Shown here: piece after piece, positions 63,850 through 64,000 of the stretch | How positions within the stretch are numbered: position 1 is the stretch's first letter | Layout: each line of letters starts with the position of its first letter | Assembly: GCA_050181465.1 (NCBI GenBank) | Contig: JBFXDD010000001.1 | Coordinates: 1 to 64,000 of the forward strand | DNA length: 64,000 nt | Source: JACRLW01 sp050181465 | GTDB taxonomy: Bacteria > Planctomycetota > UBA1135 > UBA2386 | Reading direction: 5' to 3' | The notes under the pieces: model-generated | The model's database searches: none | What the model saw: only the letters and a program-made list of their open reading frames with translations | Told to the model about the DNA's origin: nothing | Translations under genes and position numbers: made by a program

Positions 63850-64000
63850 CTGCCCGAACGGGCATGGATCGGCCGCTCCGTGCACGATGAGGTCGAGATC
63901 GACCAGTCGGTCGGCGCGGACCACTTGTTCCTGGCACCGATCTTCCCGACTGTGTCGAAGCCCGGGCATCCCGGGCTGGGGACCGATCGCGCGGCCGTCC
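63850..64000 (+). CDS. thiE: Thiamine-phosphate synthase/TenI fragment
   Basis: The 50 visible residues match the middle of ThiE/TenI proteins: WIGRSVHDEVE, then GADHLFLAPIFPTVSKPGHP and GLGTDRAAV. ThiE joins the thiazole and pyrimidine halves of thiamine; TenI is a related thiazole isomerase, and the fragment cannot tell them apart. Both ends are missing, one in the gap and one at the window edge. It is open in frame across all 150 bases. Confidence 0.7.
   Translation, partial: MPERAWIGRSVHDEVEIDQSVGADHLFLAPIFPTVSKPGHPGLGTDRAAV

Noticed and set aside
1..64000. CRISPR arrays, rRNA or tRNA genes, and insertion sequences with transposase
   Set aside because: No regularly spaced repeats, no tRNA T-arm/anticodon folds and no transposase or integrase frames were found by eye.

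Overview
The window is GC-rich bacterial DNA with a Gram-negative-type envelope: a heptose-bisphosphate phosphatase, a PBP4-type carboxypeptidase and many secreted lipoproteins. A double-length, duplicated UvrA (about 1,930 residues), a form I know from Chlamydia, together with many secreted calcium- or zinc-type proteases, TIG/Ig-like surface proteins and dispersed palindromic repeats, points to the PVC superphylum, most likely a Planctomycetota lineage. That assignment is inference. The sequence is a draft scaffold with four 100-N gaps. Two of these gaps are flanked by exact 127-bp duplications and look like unmerged contig ends.

Layout. 0-7.1 kb: F1 ATP synthase genes atpA-G-D-C, then aspS and a coupled lipoprotein gene. 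7.2-12.1 kb: small lipoproteins and membrane proteins, gmhB, an SH3-domain protein and a TPR protein with an HExxH protease motif. 12.1-17.2 kb: an S9 peptidase, a five-haem cytochrome c and a sodium:solute symporter. 17.3-20.4 kb: guaB-guaA, translationally coupled, completing GMP synthesis from IMP. 20.4-25.5 kb: a secreted subtilisin and an ABC exporter pair. 25.7-29 kb: a membrane protein, comF, and an island of two degenerate enzyme homologues (a threonine-dehydratase-like and a GmhB-like protein, both lacking catalytic residues) set between copies of a roughly 185-bp palindromic repeat.

29-35.3 kb: an ECF sigma factor with a large anti-sigma/FecR-like partner, facing an operon of two M28 peptidases and an alpha/beta hydrolase. 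35.5-40.2 kb: the PrkA-YeaH-SpoVR stress module. 40.5-42.1 kb: a rhomboid-like membrane protein and a PAP2 phosphatase. 42-48.1 kb: a tightly coupled reverse-strand operon made of an Ig-domain lipoprotein with HExxH, a secreted HEAT-like protein, and an unusual protein with an RNA-polymerase alpha-CTD-like domain followed by several winged-helix-like modules. 48.2-52.3 kb: a small membrane protein and a B12-dependent ribonucleotide reductase. 52.8-64 kb: partial dacB, partial inositol-monophosphatase-family gene, then a DNA-repair operon of fused UvrA-UvrA, XPB helicase and the XPB-associated Helicase_C_3-type protein. A fragment of thiE lies at the right edge.

Themes. Stop/start overlaps (ATGA, GTGA and, repeatedly, TTGA) couple most operons. 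Four copies or part-copies of one long palindromic repeat occupy gene borders between 27 and 40.5 kb. The strongest candidates for undescribed biology are the palindromic repeat family with the paired pseudoenzymes next to it, the alpha-CTD/winged-helix protein, and the UvrA(double)-XPB repair operon.
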